Positions 29,638-38,650 of a stretch of 64,000 nt of DNA are shown piece by piece (position 1 is the first letter of the stretch; every line of letters begins with the position of its first letter). The notes beneath the pieces were generated by a model. The model did not search any database. It was given only the letters and a program-made list of their open reading frames with translations, and was not told the origin of the DNA. Source of the stretch: Alphaproteobacteria bacterium (lineage in GTDB: Bacteria; Pseudomonadota; Alphaproteobacteria; Micavibrionales; UBA2020). The stretch is taken from the NCBI GenBank assembly GCA_025934695.1, contig JAICWS010000002.1:62001-126000 (forward strand). Direction: 5' to 3'. The translations under genes and the position numbers were made by a program.

Positions 29638-30344
29638 AGGCGTGCCTCCGGACGGCGGAGGCGCAACGGCCTGCCGACCGAAACCGCGCCGCGCGTGCCG
29701 GTCGAGCAGCTGTCGACGATATCCTTCACCTGCGCGCCCCCTTCCAGGGCGAAAGCGTATTCATTCATGCGCGTACTTAAAGTCGTGCGCACCTCATCCA
29801 TGCGCCGAAGGTCGTTATCGGTGGCCGTGACCATGATCTGCATCCTCGCGCCTTGGGCTGCAAGGTCCGCCTGCGTCCGGGCGAGGTCGCCTTTCATAGT
29901 TTCAAGGCATTTGTCCGCCGGGTGATTCTGCAGGACCTGGATGAAGAGGCCGCAATCCGCGAGGATGGCGCTGTTATTGCCATTCAGATGGTCCAGGGTT
30001 TCGCGGGTGCGGCGCATCTTTTCTTCCGCGCCGTCGAGTTTTCCGCGCAGGCGGCCCAGCAGGCCCGTGATTTCCTGCAGCATCTCCTGGGGTTCCTGCG
30101 CCAGGGCCTTCGTCACGCCGTCGTTCAGTTCGTTTATCATGTCCGCCATGTCGGCGCGATTGGAAATGTCCGTGGCCGCTATAAGGCCTTGCGATAGTAT
30201 TTTCCGCCGGTCCCGCAGGTCCAGCGCCACGGCGTCGAACAGCGCCGCATCGCCGGGGTTCCGCCGGAACGCCTCTTCCGCCGCGTCAAGCCGTGCGGCG
30301 AAAGCGGTGGTGATGGCATTAAATCCGGGCGTCAGTGTGGTCAT
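29634..30344 (-). CDS. Helical protein with basic C-terminal tail (paralogue a)
   Basis: A 236-aa helical protein, first of a coupled pair. Residues about 10-205 are predicted coiled or bundled helices (GLLGRLRGKLDGAEEKMRRT). The C terminus, DSCSTGTRGAVSVGRPLRLR then RPEARL, aligns with that of the downstream gene: both have S-C-x-(x)-T-R-G, a short beta-like stretch, then L-x-L-R-[RK]-P near the stop. ATG at 30344 with AGGGAAA upstream; the stop overlaps the next ATG. No known domain recognised. Confidence 0.75.
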   Translation of the reverse strand: MTTLTPGFNAITTAFAARLDAAEEAFRRNPGDAALFDAVALDLRDRRKILSQGLIAATDISNRADMADMINELNDGVTKALAQEPQEMLQEITGLLGRLRGKLDGAEEKMRRTRETLDHLNGNNSAILADCGLFIQVLQNHPADKCLETMKGDLARTQADLAAQGARMQIMVTATDNDLRRMDEVRTTLSTRMNEYAFALEGGAQVKDIVDSCSTGTRGAVSVGRPLRLRRPEARL

Positions 30345-30496
30345 GGTTTCCCTTAAAAGAAGCTTCCATGCGACCGCAGCACTGTATCACATCATACAGT
30401 ATTCTGTAAAATATAATTAAAAATATTGTGGAATCAGATGGTTGATCTGCAGCCCGTTCACCCGGAAACGGGTCCGCGCACAAACGGCGAGGAGGA

Positions 30497-31114
30497 TTAG
30501 GCCGCGCTTTTCTTCGTATTCTGGACCGGGATGGCTTTGGCTTCGCCGCTCATGAAGTGCTTGCGGCACAGGGCGGTGTACATCTCGTTGCCGCCGATCG
30601 CGATCTGCTGGCCAGATTTTACCATGTCGCCCTTGGGCGTCAGGCGCGCGGTCATGGTCGCTTTTTTTCCGCACCAGCAGATGGCCTTGATCTCTTCGAT
30701 GTTGTCGGAAAGGCGCAGGAGCGCTTCCGACCCTTCGAACAGCTTGCCCATGAAATCGGTCTTGAGGCCGTAGCAGAGCACAGGAATGTCCAGCTCATCC
30801 ACGACGCGGGCGCACTGAAACGCTTGCGCTTCGGACAGGAACTGGGCCTCGTCGATGAACAGGATGTCGACGGGCTTTCCGCCCTCGTTCATCTCCTCCA
30901 CGAAGGAGAAGATATCGGTCGTCTTGTCGAACGTATAAGCGGGGCAGTCGATGCCGAGGCGCGAGGTAATCTTGCCGACGGCGGTGCGGTTGTCGATGCC
31001 GGCGGTCATGGCCACAGGGTTCATGCCGCGTTCGAAATAATTGTATTGTGCCTGGAGAAGCTGCGTCGACTTGCCCGAGTTCATGGCGGCGTATTTGAAA
31101 TAGAGCGAGGCCAT
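30497..31114 (-). CDS. tdk: Thymidine kinase
   Basis: Type II thymidine kinase, which phosphorylates thymidine to dTMP in salvage. The 205-aa length is normal. It shows the P-loop AAMNSGKSTQLLQ (about 9-21), the FIDEAQFLSEAQ Walker B with catalytic Glu, CYGLKTDFMGKLFEGS, the zinc knuckle CWCGKKATMTAR and later CRKHF, and the thymidine lasso around IAIGGNEMYTALC. ATG at 31114 with AGGGAG upstream. It stands alone; 30345-30496 and 31115-31280 on either side hold nothing I can support. Confidence 0.96.
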   Translation of the reverse strand: MASLYFKYAAMNSGKSTQLLQAQYNYFERGMNPVAMTAGIDNRTAVGKITSRLGIDCPAYTFDKTTDIFSFVEEMNEGGKPVDILFIDEAQFLSEAQAFQCARVVDELDIPVLCYGLKTDFMGKLFEGSEALLRLSDNIEEIKAICWCGKKATMTARLTPKGDMVKSGQQIAIGGNEMYTALCRKHFMSGEAKAIPVQNTKKSAA

Positions 31115-31280
31115 GCGCGTTTCTCCCTGTTTAATAGTTCGCTTCGAGGATATTTTTTTTATGAGGCGAAGGCATCTTAGCGGAGAAAAAAATTTTTTGC
31201 CACAGCCAAAAAGAGAAATTTTTGAAAACGAAATTATTTTTCAAAACCCCAAGGCCGTGCCACTCAGGCGTCCCGAAATA

Positions 31281-32537
31281 TCAGTCTTTTACAACGAGGT
31301 CTTTCTGGGTCTGGAAAATATGGATGTTCTTCTTGAGGCCGGAATATTCGGATTCGTAAGTGCCCTTGCAGCGGTCGCTGTAGGCCGTGAAGCCGCCGCC
31401 GACCTGTGAAGGCTGCACCGAGACGCGCGGGATATGATTGATAATCGCGGGATAACCCGTCTTCTTGTCCTTGACGAGAAGACCCTTCGCCGGGTCCTCG
31501 AAGGGAATGACGAAAGCGCCCAGGCCCATGACCTTGTTGTCGCCAAGCACGGCGGCCAGGTAAAGCTTGTCGTCCTTTTCCGCGAGCGTCGCGCCGCCTA
31601 GCCTGGTATAGGGACCCATCTTCGACACATCCGCCGCGTGCAGCAGCGTTCCCACGTAACGCCAGGTCTGCGCATGATCCGTCGAGGCCAGCATGATGAC
31701 GCGGTCAGGCGTATCGCCGGTCTGGGCGAAGCCCGAGAGCGTCAGGTAAATGACGTCGTGGTAAATCGCGGCGCTGGGCCGCGAATAGAAATACACGTCT
31801 TTCAGCGACGGGTCGAAATCGTCGATATGGTACTGGATCAGGCTGCCGTAAGGGTCGGGCGGCCGGCCATCCATCGCGGCGTCGCTCGTCTTGGTCTTCG
31901 CGCCGAAGGTCCAGGTCTCCGTCGACCACTGGCCGGTCGTGGGATCAGCTGCCGTCTTGTAGCCAATCATGCCGTAGAGGCGCGACAGCTGCAGATCCTT
32001 GGCGTCGCCGCCCAGCCACAGGTAGCGGTAGTACCACATTTTATAGGCTTTATGCGGATCGGGGTCGGTGGGGTCGAAGATCAGCGCGGGCTGCTCGAAC
32101 CACCACTGGCCGTGCGGGTCGAGCGTGTTCACGCCGTCGGGCCCGACGATCTCTTCCTGGGTCGACGACACGACCTGTCCCACGTCGCTCCACACCTTGC
32201 AGGGCGGGCGCGTCTGCGCGAGGCGGATGCCGGCGGCCCAGCGCGCCGCGTTCGGGTCGCGCACGTCGTGATAGCGCGTCACGATGGTGAAGGCCATGAA
32301 GTCGCCCTTCGAGCCGTAAACCGGCGCGAGCGAGGGGTCGGCCACGCTCATGTTCAGGGGGTTGTTTGAAAAGCTGACGATGCCCGGCCGCGCGACATAG
32401 CGCCCGATGGTGGCGAAGATATAAATCGCATGGATCAGCGCGAAGGGAATCCAGATCATCCCGGCCATGACAATGATCTTCAGCTGCCACGGCATCTCCG
32501 CCAGGATTTCAGGCAATGCTTTGCCGTAGATCTTCAT
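31281..32537 (-). CDS. Membrane-anchored propeller-like protein with an Asp-box-like motif
   Basis: A 418-aa protein with a cytoplasmic start, one TM (about 20-43, IIVMAGMIWIPFALIHAIYI) and a large exported domain rich in Trp, Asp and Gly. ASTDHAQTWRYVGTLLHAAD (about 298-317) looks like a sialidase/BNR Asp-box (S-x-D-x-x-x-T-W), and the spacing of beta-rich segments (WWFEQPALIFDPTD, SRPSAAIYHDVIYLTLSG, GGATLAEKDDKLYLAAVLG) fits a five- or six-bladed propeller such as GH33/GH43-like folds. I see no complete catalytic set, so enzyme activity is open. ATG 32537 chosen because the upstream frame overlaps the DUF3126 gene; 13 bases separate the two. Confidence 0.62.
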   Translation of the reverse strand: MKIYGKALPEILAEMPWQLKIIVMAGMIWIPFALIHAIYIFATIGRYVARPGIVSFSNNPLNMSVADPSLAPVYGSKGDFMAFTIVTRYHDVRDPNAARWAAGIRLAQTRPPCKVWSDVGQVVSSTQEEIVGPDGVNTLDPHGQWWFEQPALIFDPTDPDPHKAYKMWYYRYLWLGGDAKDLQLSRLYGMIGYKTAADPTTGQWSTETWTFGAKTKTSDAAMDGRPPDPYGSLIQYHIDDFDPSLKDVYFYSRPSAAIYHDVIYLTLSGFAQTGDTPDRVIMLASTDHAQTWRYVGTLLHAADVSKMGPYTRLGGATLAEKDDKLYLAAVLGDNKVMGLGAFVIPFEDPAKGLLVKDKKTGYPAIINHIPRVSVQPSQVGGGFTAYSDRCKGTYESEYSGLKKNIHIFQTQKDLVVKD

Positions 32538-32550
32538 GCGACTCTTGCGT

Positions 32551-32769
32551 TCAAGCGGCGGGCGGCAGATCCATCTCGAGGATTGCCATGTTGAAATCGT
32601 ACGAGACGTCGCCTTCGTCATCGTCGCGGTAGATGACGCCGATGAACTCGCCGTCCAGCATCACCTCGACAGAATCCTTGGCCTCCTTGCGCTCGGCCAG
32701 GGAAAGCTTCCGATTGCCGAATTTGTCCTGCAGGTATTTCTGCAGGCGCACGATCTCCGATTTATTCAT
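32551..32769 (-). CDS. DUF3126 family protein
   Basis: A 72-aa protein that matches the short DUF3126 family, found mainly in alphaproteobacteria: MNKSEIVRLQKYLQDKFGN, then SVEVMLDGEFIGVIYRDDDE and SYDFNMAILEMDL. The family has no known function. ATG at 32769; longer frames upstream are unlike the family. It is probably co-transcribed with the propeller gene. Divergent TTGACA boxes in 32889-32916 (TATGTCAA and TTGACATA as an inverted repeat) may serve this gene and the ankyrin gene at 33003. Confidence 0.85.
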   Translation of the reverse strand: MNKSEIVRLQKYLQDKFGNRKLSLAERKEAKDSVEVMLDGEFIGVIYRDDDEGDVSYDFNMAILEMDLPPAA

Positions 32770-33002
32770 GACAGGTCTCTCCCCCAATAGCGGCGCATGC
32801 CTCATTTTCGCATTGTAGCCTAAGGCGCGGGCGCTTGAAATAAAGCATTGAAGCCGCACGCCCGACTAAGGTAGATGCCGGCGGCATATGTCAATGCGCC
32901 CCAGCGCGCGCATGCGTTGACATAAAACTTCGGGTCGGCTTGCTTTCGTCTCCCCGAAGTGCAAAACTTGAACTCGCGTTTTTGCAACAATAGAAGCCGA
33001 CC

Positions 33003-34586
33003 ATGCCCGACAGCGGAAAGCCGCCACCGGAACAGCCGTCGACGAAAAAGCCCACGCTCGCCGACCAGCACTGGCGCGCGCTACTGCGCCATCGCGCCAA
33101 GGCCGAGGTCGAGCAGGACATGCTCGAGGCGGTCGATAAGGGCGATATGTGGCGCTTCTCCATGCTGCTCGACCTGAAAACGGACTGGGCCAGCCACGAC
33201 CAGGTTCTGCGGCGCATGATCGAAAAAGACCGCGCTGATATGTTTGCGGCGGTCGCCGCGAAGGATACCGGCTGGCGCGACGGCTCCAGCATCAATTCGC
33301 TGGCCAGCTTCGCAGCTGAAACGGGCCGCCTCGACTTCGTCAAGCTTTTCGTCGAGCAATACAAGGCCGACATCCATAATTACAGCGACGAGATGCTGCG
33401 CAATGCCGCCCACAACGGGCATGAGGAGGTGGTGGGCTACCTTTTGTCCAAGGGCGCCGACCACAGCGCCTGGAGCGGCGATCCGCTGAAAAACGCGGCC
33501 GAACAGGGCCATCTCGGCGTGGTGAAAAAGCTCGTCGAGGCGGGCGCGGAAATAAATACATCCAACAGCTATAGTTACGGCGGCTACGGCGATGTGCTCG
33601 ACCGCGCCGCGCGCGGCGGTCATATCAAAGTCGTTGAGTATCTGCTCGATAAAGGCGCGGACCCCAAAGCCGGCAGTTACGAAGCCTTCCTCACCGCTTG
33701 CCGCAACAACCACGCGCCGCTGGTCGACCTTTTCCTCAAGCACGGGGTCGAGGCCGACGCGCGCGACGGCGAAGGATTCATCGGTGCCTGCGAGAACAAG
33801 GCTTTCGCCGCAGCCAAGGCGCTGCTCGCCGCGGGCGCTGACCCCAACGCGCAGCAGGGCCGCGCCCTGCGCCTGGCCGCCTGGCGCAACGAGGCCGAGA
33901 CGGTGAAATTCCTGCTTGAAAATGGCGCCGATCCCAACGCGCATACGCACAGCGAATCTCCGCTGACCGAAGCCGTGCGCGCGGGCAATAAGGACATCGT
34001 CGTGCTGCTTCTCAAACACGGGGCGGATCAGTCGGTAATGAACCACGAAGCCTGGCACACCGCGCGCCGCAATCACAGCCGTGACATGCAGCACGCGCTT
34101 ATCGACGGCGCGCGCGCGGCGCGCGAAAAGCTTAAGGCCGATAAATTCGCCGAATTCCGCATGACCTTCGCATCAGGTTATACATTCGACGACTTGCGCG
34201 AAAAGAAAGGCCCTTCCGGCGACACGGGCCTTTTGATCGCGGCGCACAGCGGCCGGTTCGCCGACTTGCTGCGCGGCGCGAAAGGCGGCAGCCTCCTCCC
34301 CTCCGACCTGTTCCATCCTGACGACCGGCTCGATTCGGTCATGAGCGTTCTTTACCGCAACAAGACGCTGCAGCAGTTCTTCGATCCCGCCTTCTGGGCC
34401 GAACGTTCGGGCCAAGTGGTGGATGCTTACGAAAGCCTGCCGGCGGCGCTGCAAAAGCGCGTGAAACTCGACGGCATTACCGCCCAGATCAATCAAGGCA
34501 TCATTATGAAAAAAGCAATGGGCGGGGGCGGATCGAACGGTCTCAAGCCGAAAATTCCCAAGCTGCCCAAGCCGCCCGCACATTGA
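33003..34586 (+). CDS. Ankyrin-repeat protein with DPAxW C-terminal domain (A)
   Basis: A 527-aa cytosolic-type protein without TM or signal peptide. After a Pro/Lys-rich start and a helical region (20-90), about seven to eight ankyrin repeats occupy 95-370 (for example GHEEVVGYLLSKGADHSAWS, RAGNKDIVVLLLKHGADQSV). Residues about 385-500 form a domain that I do not recognise, shared with the next three genes and with the one at 39520: YTFDDLREKKG, GDTGLLIAAHSGRF, DSVMSVLYRN, FFDPAFW, SLPAALQK. The C terminus is GLKPKIPKLPKPPAH, a Lys/Pro tail. Weak AGAAG precedes the ATG. The stop codon lies inside the -35 box of the next gene's promoter. Confidence 0.85.
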   Translation: MPDSGKPPPEQPSTKKPTLADQHWRALLRHRAKAEVEQDMLEAVDKGDMWRFSMLLDLKTDWASHDQVLRRMIEKDRADMFAAVAAKDTGWRDGSSINSLASFAAETGRLDFVKLFVEQYKADIHNYSDEMLRNAAHNGHEEVVGYLLSKGADHSAWSGDPLKNAAEQGHLGVVKKLVEAGAEINTSNSYSYGGYGDVLDRAARGGHIKVVEYLLDKGADPKAGSYEAFLTACRNNHAPLVDLFLKHGVEADARDGEGFIGACENKAFAAAKALLAAGADPNAQQGRALRLAAWRNEAETVKFLLENGADPNAHTHSESPLTEAVRAGNKDIVVLLLKHGADQSVMNHEAWHTARRNHSRDMQHALIDGARAAREKLKADKFAEFRMTFASGYTFDDLREKKGPSGDTGLLIAAHSGRFADLLRGAKGGSLLPSDLFHPDDRLDSVMSVLYRNKTLQQFFDPAFWAERSGQVVDAYESLPAALQKRVKLDGITAQINQGIIMKKAMGGGGSNGLKPKIPKLPKPPAH

Positions 34587-34611
34587 CATAAATCTGTCGA
34601 ATCTTTAGGAT
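34583..34611 (+). promoter_or_regulatory. Promoter of the three-gene ankyrin-type operon
   Basis: TTGACA (34583-34588), 17-base spacer, TAGGAT (34606-34611). The stop TGA of the preceding gene (34584-34586) is part of the -35 hexamer. Confidence 0.65.
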
Positions 34612-34652
34612 AAGCCGCTCTTATCGTTTTAAGGAAAAGGCGGCATTCCTCC

Positions 34653-35909
34653 ATGCTCGACGGCGCGCACGATTTTTCTTCCGAAGACCTGATCGAGAAA
34701 CAAATGACCGAAGCGTATCTCGAGCAGGATTACGCGGTGGTCCAGGACATGCTGCGCCAGAAGGACATGCCCGACGCGCTCAAACAGCGCATGCTGTCCA
34801 CCGCGGTGCGCGACGGCAACCTGCCCATCGTGCGCTGCGCGGTGGAAGAGGCCGGAACGCAACTGACCGACGTGCATGCGATCATGCTCGTTTTCCTCGC
34901 CTGCCAGGCACAGAAACTCGACATCGTCCTGTACTTGAGCGAAAAGACGGCCGAGCTCGGCCTGCAGCGCTCCGACGCCTATGAACTCGTCTTCAGCCGC
35001 TTCCCGAAGGACAAGCACGAAACCGTGGCCGAAGAACTGCTCAATCGCGCGAGCGACAAGCAGGATGCGCTTAACAAGATGCTGTATGCCGCCGCGGCCT
35101 CGAAGGCGATGGACGTCATTCCAAAGCTCCTGGATATGGGCGCCGATCCCAATCCCAACGGCGGTACCGACATTTACCTGCTGCTCGCAGGCTATGACCG
35201 CGATTACTTCCTCGACCGACCGAAATATATCGGCCTGATGGAAAAATATTTCGACAAGTTCAGCGATCTCAGCGTGCTCGATCCGGCATTGACCGTCGCC
35301 GCCTTCAAAATACCCGACAATACACAGTATCCCGAAATCTTGCACATGATGCTGAAAAAAGGCGCCGATCCCTTCGCCGGCCACGGCGAGGCGGAAACCC
35401 ATATCTGCACGATGCTGAACAGCCTCGAGCGTTTCGAGGAATCGCGCGACTGGCACGATGCTTTCACCGCCGCGCGGCGCGCCGAAACCGCCGAGGCCCG
35501 CCGCCAGTTCGGCCTGCTGTTCGGGCAGGATTTCCGCGTCGCCGACCTGCGCCAGACAATCAACGAGGATGGCGACACGGGCTTCACGCTCGCCGCCCGC
35601 GCCCGCATGCTGGGCGCGGTGCTGACGGCTGCGATCCGCGAGGGCCACGCATCCCTGTCGGCGGACGATATCCTTGCCACGAACAACCGCAACCAGTCGG
35701 CCCTCTCGATGAGCGTCGACCGCGACGATCTCCCCGCGCTGCTCGATCCTGCCTATTGGTCGAAAGCCGACGCCGGCATCCTGCGCAAGGTCGAAGACGG
35801 TCTCAGCGCCGCGCAGAAAACTTTCGTCGACCTGGCGCGCCTCGCCTCTTCCATGGACCAGTACGCGCTCAAGCAGCAGGCGGTGCGCTTCAAGCTCAAG
35901 CCGTCATGA
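34653..35909 (+). CDS. Degenerate ankyrin protein with DPAxW C-terminal domain (B)
   Basis: A 418-aa soluble protein, first of three genes joined by ATGA overlaps. The N-terminal 280 residues are helical repeats of ankyrin size but poorly conserved (DVIPKLLDMGADPNPNGG, YPEILHMMLKKGADPFAG are the clearest). Residues about 286-405 carry the shared domain: FRVADLRQ, DGDTGFTLAARARM, LSADDILATNNRNQSALSMS, LLDPAYW. The tail RFKLKPS ends the protein. AAGGAAAAGG lies upstream of the ATG. Promoter at 34583-34611. Function unknown; the repeats suggest protein binding. Confidence 0.85.
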   Translation: MLDGAHDFSSEDLIEKQMTEAYLEQDYAVVQDMLRQKDMPDALKQRMLSTAVRDGNLPIVRCAVEEAGTQLTDVHAIMLVFLACQAQKLDIVLYLSEKTAELGLQRSDAYELVFSRFPKDKHETVAEELLNRASDKQDALNKMLYAAAASKAMDVIPKLLDMGADPNPNGGTDIYLLLAGYDRDYFLDRPKYIGLMEKYFDKFSDLSVLDPALTVAAFKIPDNTQYPEILHMMLKKGADPFAGHGEAETHICTMLNSLERFEESRDWHDAFTAARRAETAEARRQFGLLFGQDFRVADLRQTINEDGDTGFTLAARARMLGAVLTAAIREGHASLSADDILATNNRNQSALSMSVDRDDLPALLDPAYWSKADAGILRKVEDGLSAAQKTFVDLARLASSMDQYALKQQAVRFKLKPS

Positions 35910-37006
35910 GCCGCCATCCTCACGATCAGGCCGACGGTTTCTTCGACGGCGGCGAGGACCGGCAGGCGTCGCGCGGCGATGACGCTGCCTGGCAGCTCGT
36001 CTTCGACCTCGACGATCTGAGCGCCAAGGGGCTCTGGGCCGATATGCGCGAACGGCTCGCAAAATATGCGGACGCCATTCCCTATCACGATTTCTCGGAA
36101 CAGGCTTTCCGCCGCGCCGCGCTCGAAGGCAAAACCGATATCGCCGAAACGATGCTCAACCACGGCTTCGACCTGCCAGCGGACGCAGGTGCCGCGATGA
36201 TTGGAGAACTCGCCGGGAAAGGCCCCTTGAAGGCGGCTGCCGTCATTGGCCTGCTGCTCGATCAGGGCTACGACGCGGGCGAGGCCATTGTCGGCATCGC
36301 CGCGCGCGGCCAGCCCGACATGATGGCGGTGCTGAAAAAACATGGCTGCGATATCCTGCAGGGCGACAGTTTCGCCGTCAGCCTGCACGCCGGCAATGCC
36401 GCCATGATGCGCTACCTGTTCAACGCGGGCGCGGATATTTACACGCCAGCCGCCGTTTCCGGGCTGCACGGCGGCATCGAAAAATACCAATCCGCCAATG
36501 GCCGGCCTGCAGGAACGCCGGATGCCGCACGCGCCGCGCATGCCGCGCTGTGGCAGGAGGACGAGCGGATGTGGTGCCAATATTACGCCGCGACCGCCGG
36601 CAAGGGACACCCCTCGTTGGCCGAACTGCGCGCCATTCCCGCCGGCACTGCCAGCCGCAGCATGACCTTGATGCAGGTCGCCGCGCGGGCGGGCTGTTTC
36701 GACGATATCGTCTCAGCCGCTTTGCGCGACAAGGATAATCCACTCAGCGCTGATGATGTGCTGCGCCCCGCTGCGGCAGGCGCCTCAGTACTGTCCGTCC
36801 TCGCCGCGCGCGGCGAGGCGGAGAAAATTCTTGATGCGCGCCTGTGGTGGCGACGGCCTGACGATGCGGCAAAACTGCCCGCGGCCCTCAAGGAGATGGG
36901 CGCGGAAAAACTTCTCAACCCTGCGGCTTTCACCGCCGACATCCAGCGCATGCGTCTCAAAAATCTCGCACGCGAAGCCAACATGCGCCTGCGGCCAAAG
37001 CCATGA
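35906..37006 (+). CDS. Degenerate ankyrin protein with DPAxW-like domain (C)
   Basis: A 366-aa protein coupled to its upstream neighbour by ATGA (35906-35909) and to its downstream one in the same way. The start is acidic and His-rich (MSRHPHDQADGFFDGGEDRQ). Ankyrin-like helices run about 60-200 (GKTDIAETMLNHGFDLPADA, AGNAAMMRYLFNAGADIYTP). The shared domain spans about 227-350 with PSLAELRAIPAG, MQVAARAGCFDDI, LSADDVLR, ASVLSVLAAR, ILDARLWW (DARLW in place of DPAxW). Ends ANMRLRPKP, the basic tail. A longer upstream frame lies inside the neighbouring gene and is rejected. Confidence 0.83.
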   Translation: MSRHPHDQADGFFDGGEDRQASRGDDAAWQLVFDLDDLSAKGLWADMRERLAKYADAIPYHDFSEQAFRRAALEGKTDIAETMLNHGFDLPADAGAAMIGELAGKGPLKAAAVIGLLLDQGYDAGEAIVGIAARGQPDMMAVLKKHGCDILQGDSFAVSLHAGNAAMMRYLFNAGADIYTPAAVSGLHGGIEKYQSANGRPAGTPDAARAAHAALWQEDERMWCQYYAATAGKGHPSLAELRAIPAGTASRSMTLMQVAARAGCFDDIVSAALRDKDNPLSADDVLRPAAAGASVLSVLAARGEAEKILDARLWWRRPDDAAKLPAALKEMGAEKLLNPAAFTADIQRMRLKNLAREANMRLRPKP

Positions 37007-38520
37007 ACAACCTGAGACCCTTTTTAATCCGGGCGAAGGACCCTGACGCTGCCCTGAACCTGCTCAAGGCGGTGATGGAGGGGAGCCGCGACGACGCCAA
37101 ACGCCTGATCGACGCAGGCGCGGAATGCGGTCTGACGCGGCTCGACGTCGACCGTCCCGCCCTGCTCATGAATGGTGCTGGCACTGCGATGTTCACGATG
37201 CTGAACCTCCATGCGCAGGGCAAGACGCTCAATGCGCCGCTCTATTTCGCGGCCTTCAAGGGGGATGCGAAACTTACCGAACATCTCCTCGACAACGCGC
37301 CCTATGACCGCGACAGCCTGAACGCCGCGCTTTACGGGGCCACGGTATCGCAGCAGCGCGACCTCGTTCAGAAGCTGATCCGCCTCGGCGCGGATGCCGC
37401 CTGTGGGGACGGCGCCTGCGTCACCGCCGCGATTCAGAAACGCCGCCTGGATATCGCCGACATCCTGCTGGCGTCGGGCAAAAGCTACACGGCCGCGCTC
37501 TCATCCGCGCTCGACATGGGCATGACAGACCGCGTCATCGACTATCTTGCCAACGGCGCGGAGCCGCTCGAAGGATTGAAAGCCATCTGCCGCCGCCTGT
37601 CCGAGGCCACCGTCGCCCGCGATCGCCGGCGCGACAAGGAATATATGGATACGTTCGAAGTCATCCTCAGCTATGCGACCGGCTTCGGCACGGACATTCC
37701 GCAGCTGCTCCACCAGACGATGACCTACGCCATCGACCGCAGCGCGCTTGGCGTTGCCGATGCGATCGTCCAGCGTCCCGAATTCGCAGCACTGGCCAGC
37801 CGCGAAACGCATGCTTCGGCGGCTCTGTCGTCGCTGGCGACCGCGTCGTTCCGCGGTTTCCGGGCGGAAAACTATCCGCGCTATGCGGAGCTGGTCGATG
37901 CGCTTCTGAACCATGGCGCCTCCGCGCAGGCGGGACTCGAGCGCGGGTCGGAAAGCGGCTCGGACATTCTCGTGGGCGCGGCCCTGTCGCGTGGGGCCGA
38001 TCCGCGCCGGAACAATCGCGCCGCTATCCGCGGTGCTGTGCGTGAGGATATGCGCCAGCTGCTGCGCGAGACGGAAGACCGGCTCGATGCCGAAGATTAT
38101 AAAATTTTCCGGACGCAAGGGCCGCTCACTCTCGAACGGGTGCGCGACGAAGTTCCCGGCATGGGCCGCACCGGCCTCGCGGTCATGGCGGCCGCTGGCG
38201 ATCTGCCCCGCGCCCTCGACATTTACCGTCAGGCGAACGCGCCTATCACGCCCGCCGACCTGACGCGCAAGGGCTCAGGCGGTTACAGCACGCTCGATGC
38301 CTTGTGCGACAAGGGTTGCGCGGGACTGCTGCTCGACCCCGCGCTCTGGCTCCTGCGCGAGGCGGAATACCGGTATGTCTTCGACCGCATGTCGCCTGCG
38401 GCGCAGGCGAGCCTGGGCGAGGCGCACGAAGAAGTTTTAAGCCGCCTCGCCTCCCATCGAACAACGGTGCAGCTGAAGAATCAGGCCGAGGCCCATCGCA
38501 AGCGCCTGAAGCCGAAGTAG
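37003..38520 (+). CDS. Degenerate ankyrin protein with DPAxW C-terminal domain (D)
   Basis: A 505-aa soluble protein, last of the ATGA-coupled trio. The first 330 residues contain ankyrin-like helical pairs (KDPDAALNLLKAVMEGSRDD, DLVQKLIRLGADAACGDGA, DIADILLASGKSY). The shared domain occupies about 370-490: LTLERVRDEVPG, GRTGLAVMAAAGDL, ITPADLTRKG, YSTLDALCDKG, LLLDPALW, MSPAAQ. The C terminus is AEAHRKRLKPK, one of the cleanest examples of the basic tail. No terminator is evident before the promoter of the next gene at 38564. Confidence 0.84.
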   Translation: MNNLRPFLIRAKDPDAALNLLKAVMEGSRDDAKRLIDAGAECGLTRLDVDRPALLMNGAGTAMFTMLNLHAQGKTLNAPLYFAAFKGDAKLTEHLLDNAPYDRDSLNAALYGATVSQQRDLVQKLIRLGADAACGDGACVTAAIQKRRLDIADILLASGKSYTAALSSALDMGMTDRVIDYLANGAEPLEGLKAICRRLSEATVARDRRRDKEYMDTFEVILSYATGFGTDIPQLLHQTMTYAIDRSALGVADAIVQRPEFAALASRETHASAALSSLATASFRGFRAENYPRYAELVDALLNHGASAQAGLERGSESGSDILVGAALSRGADPRRNNRAAIRGAVREDMRQLLRETEDRLDAEDYKIFRTQGPLTLERVRDEVPGMGRTGLAVMAAAGDLPRALDIYRQANAPITPADLTRKGSGGYSTLDALCDKGCAGLLLDPALWLLREAEYRYVFDRMSPAAQASLGEAHEEVLSRLASHRTTVQLKNQAEAHRKRLKPK

Positions 38521-38563
38521 CTTTCGACTTTAGTTTCAGTCGCTTACGCGCCTAAAACGCCAT

Positions 38564-38592
38564 TTGACATTATTATGTAAATAAGATAGTCT
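38564..38592 (+). promoter_or_regulatory. Promoter with shared 18-base element, ankyrin gene at 38651
   Basis: TTGACA (38564-38569), 17-base spacer, TAGTCT (38587-38592). The spacer holds CATTATTATGTAAATAAG (38568-38585), identical to the complement of the spacer in the promoter at 44138-44166. Its core TTATT-ATGTA-AATAA is a dyad, so it looks like a regulator site that would block RNA polymerase. Confidence 0.62.
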
Positions 38593-38650
38593 CTCTCCAA
38601 TCCTCGACGAGCGGGATTTCCAAGGGCGCGCCAAAAGGCAACAATAGGCT

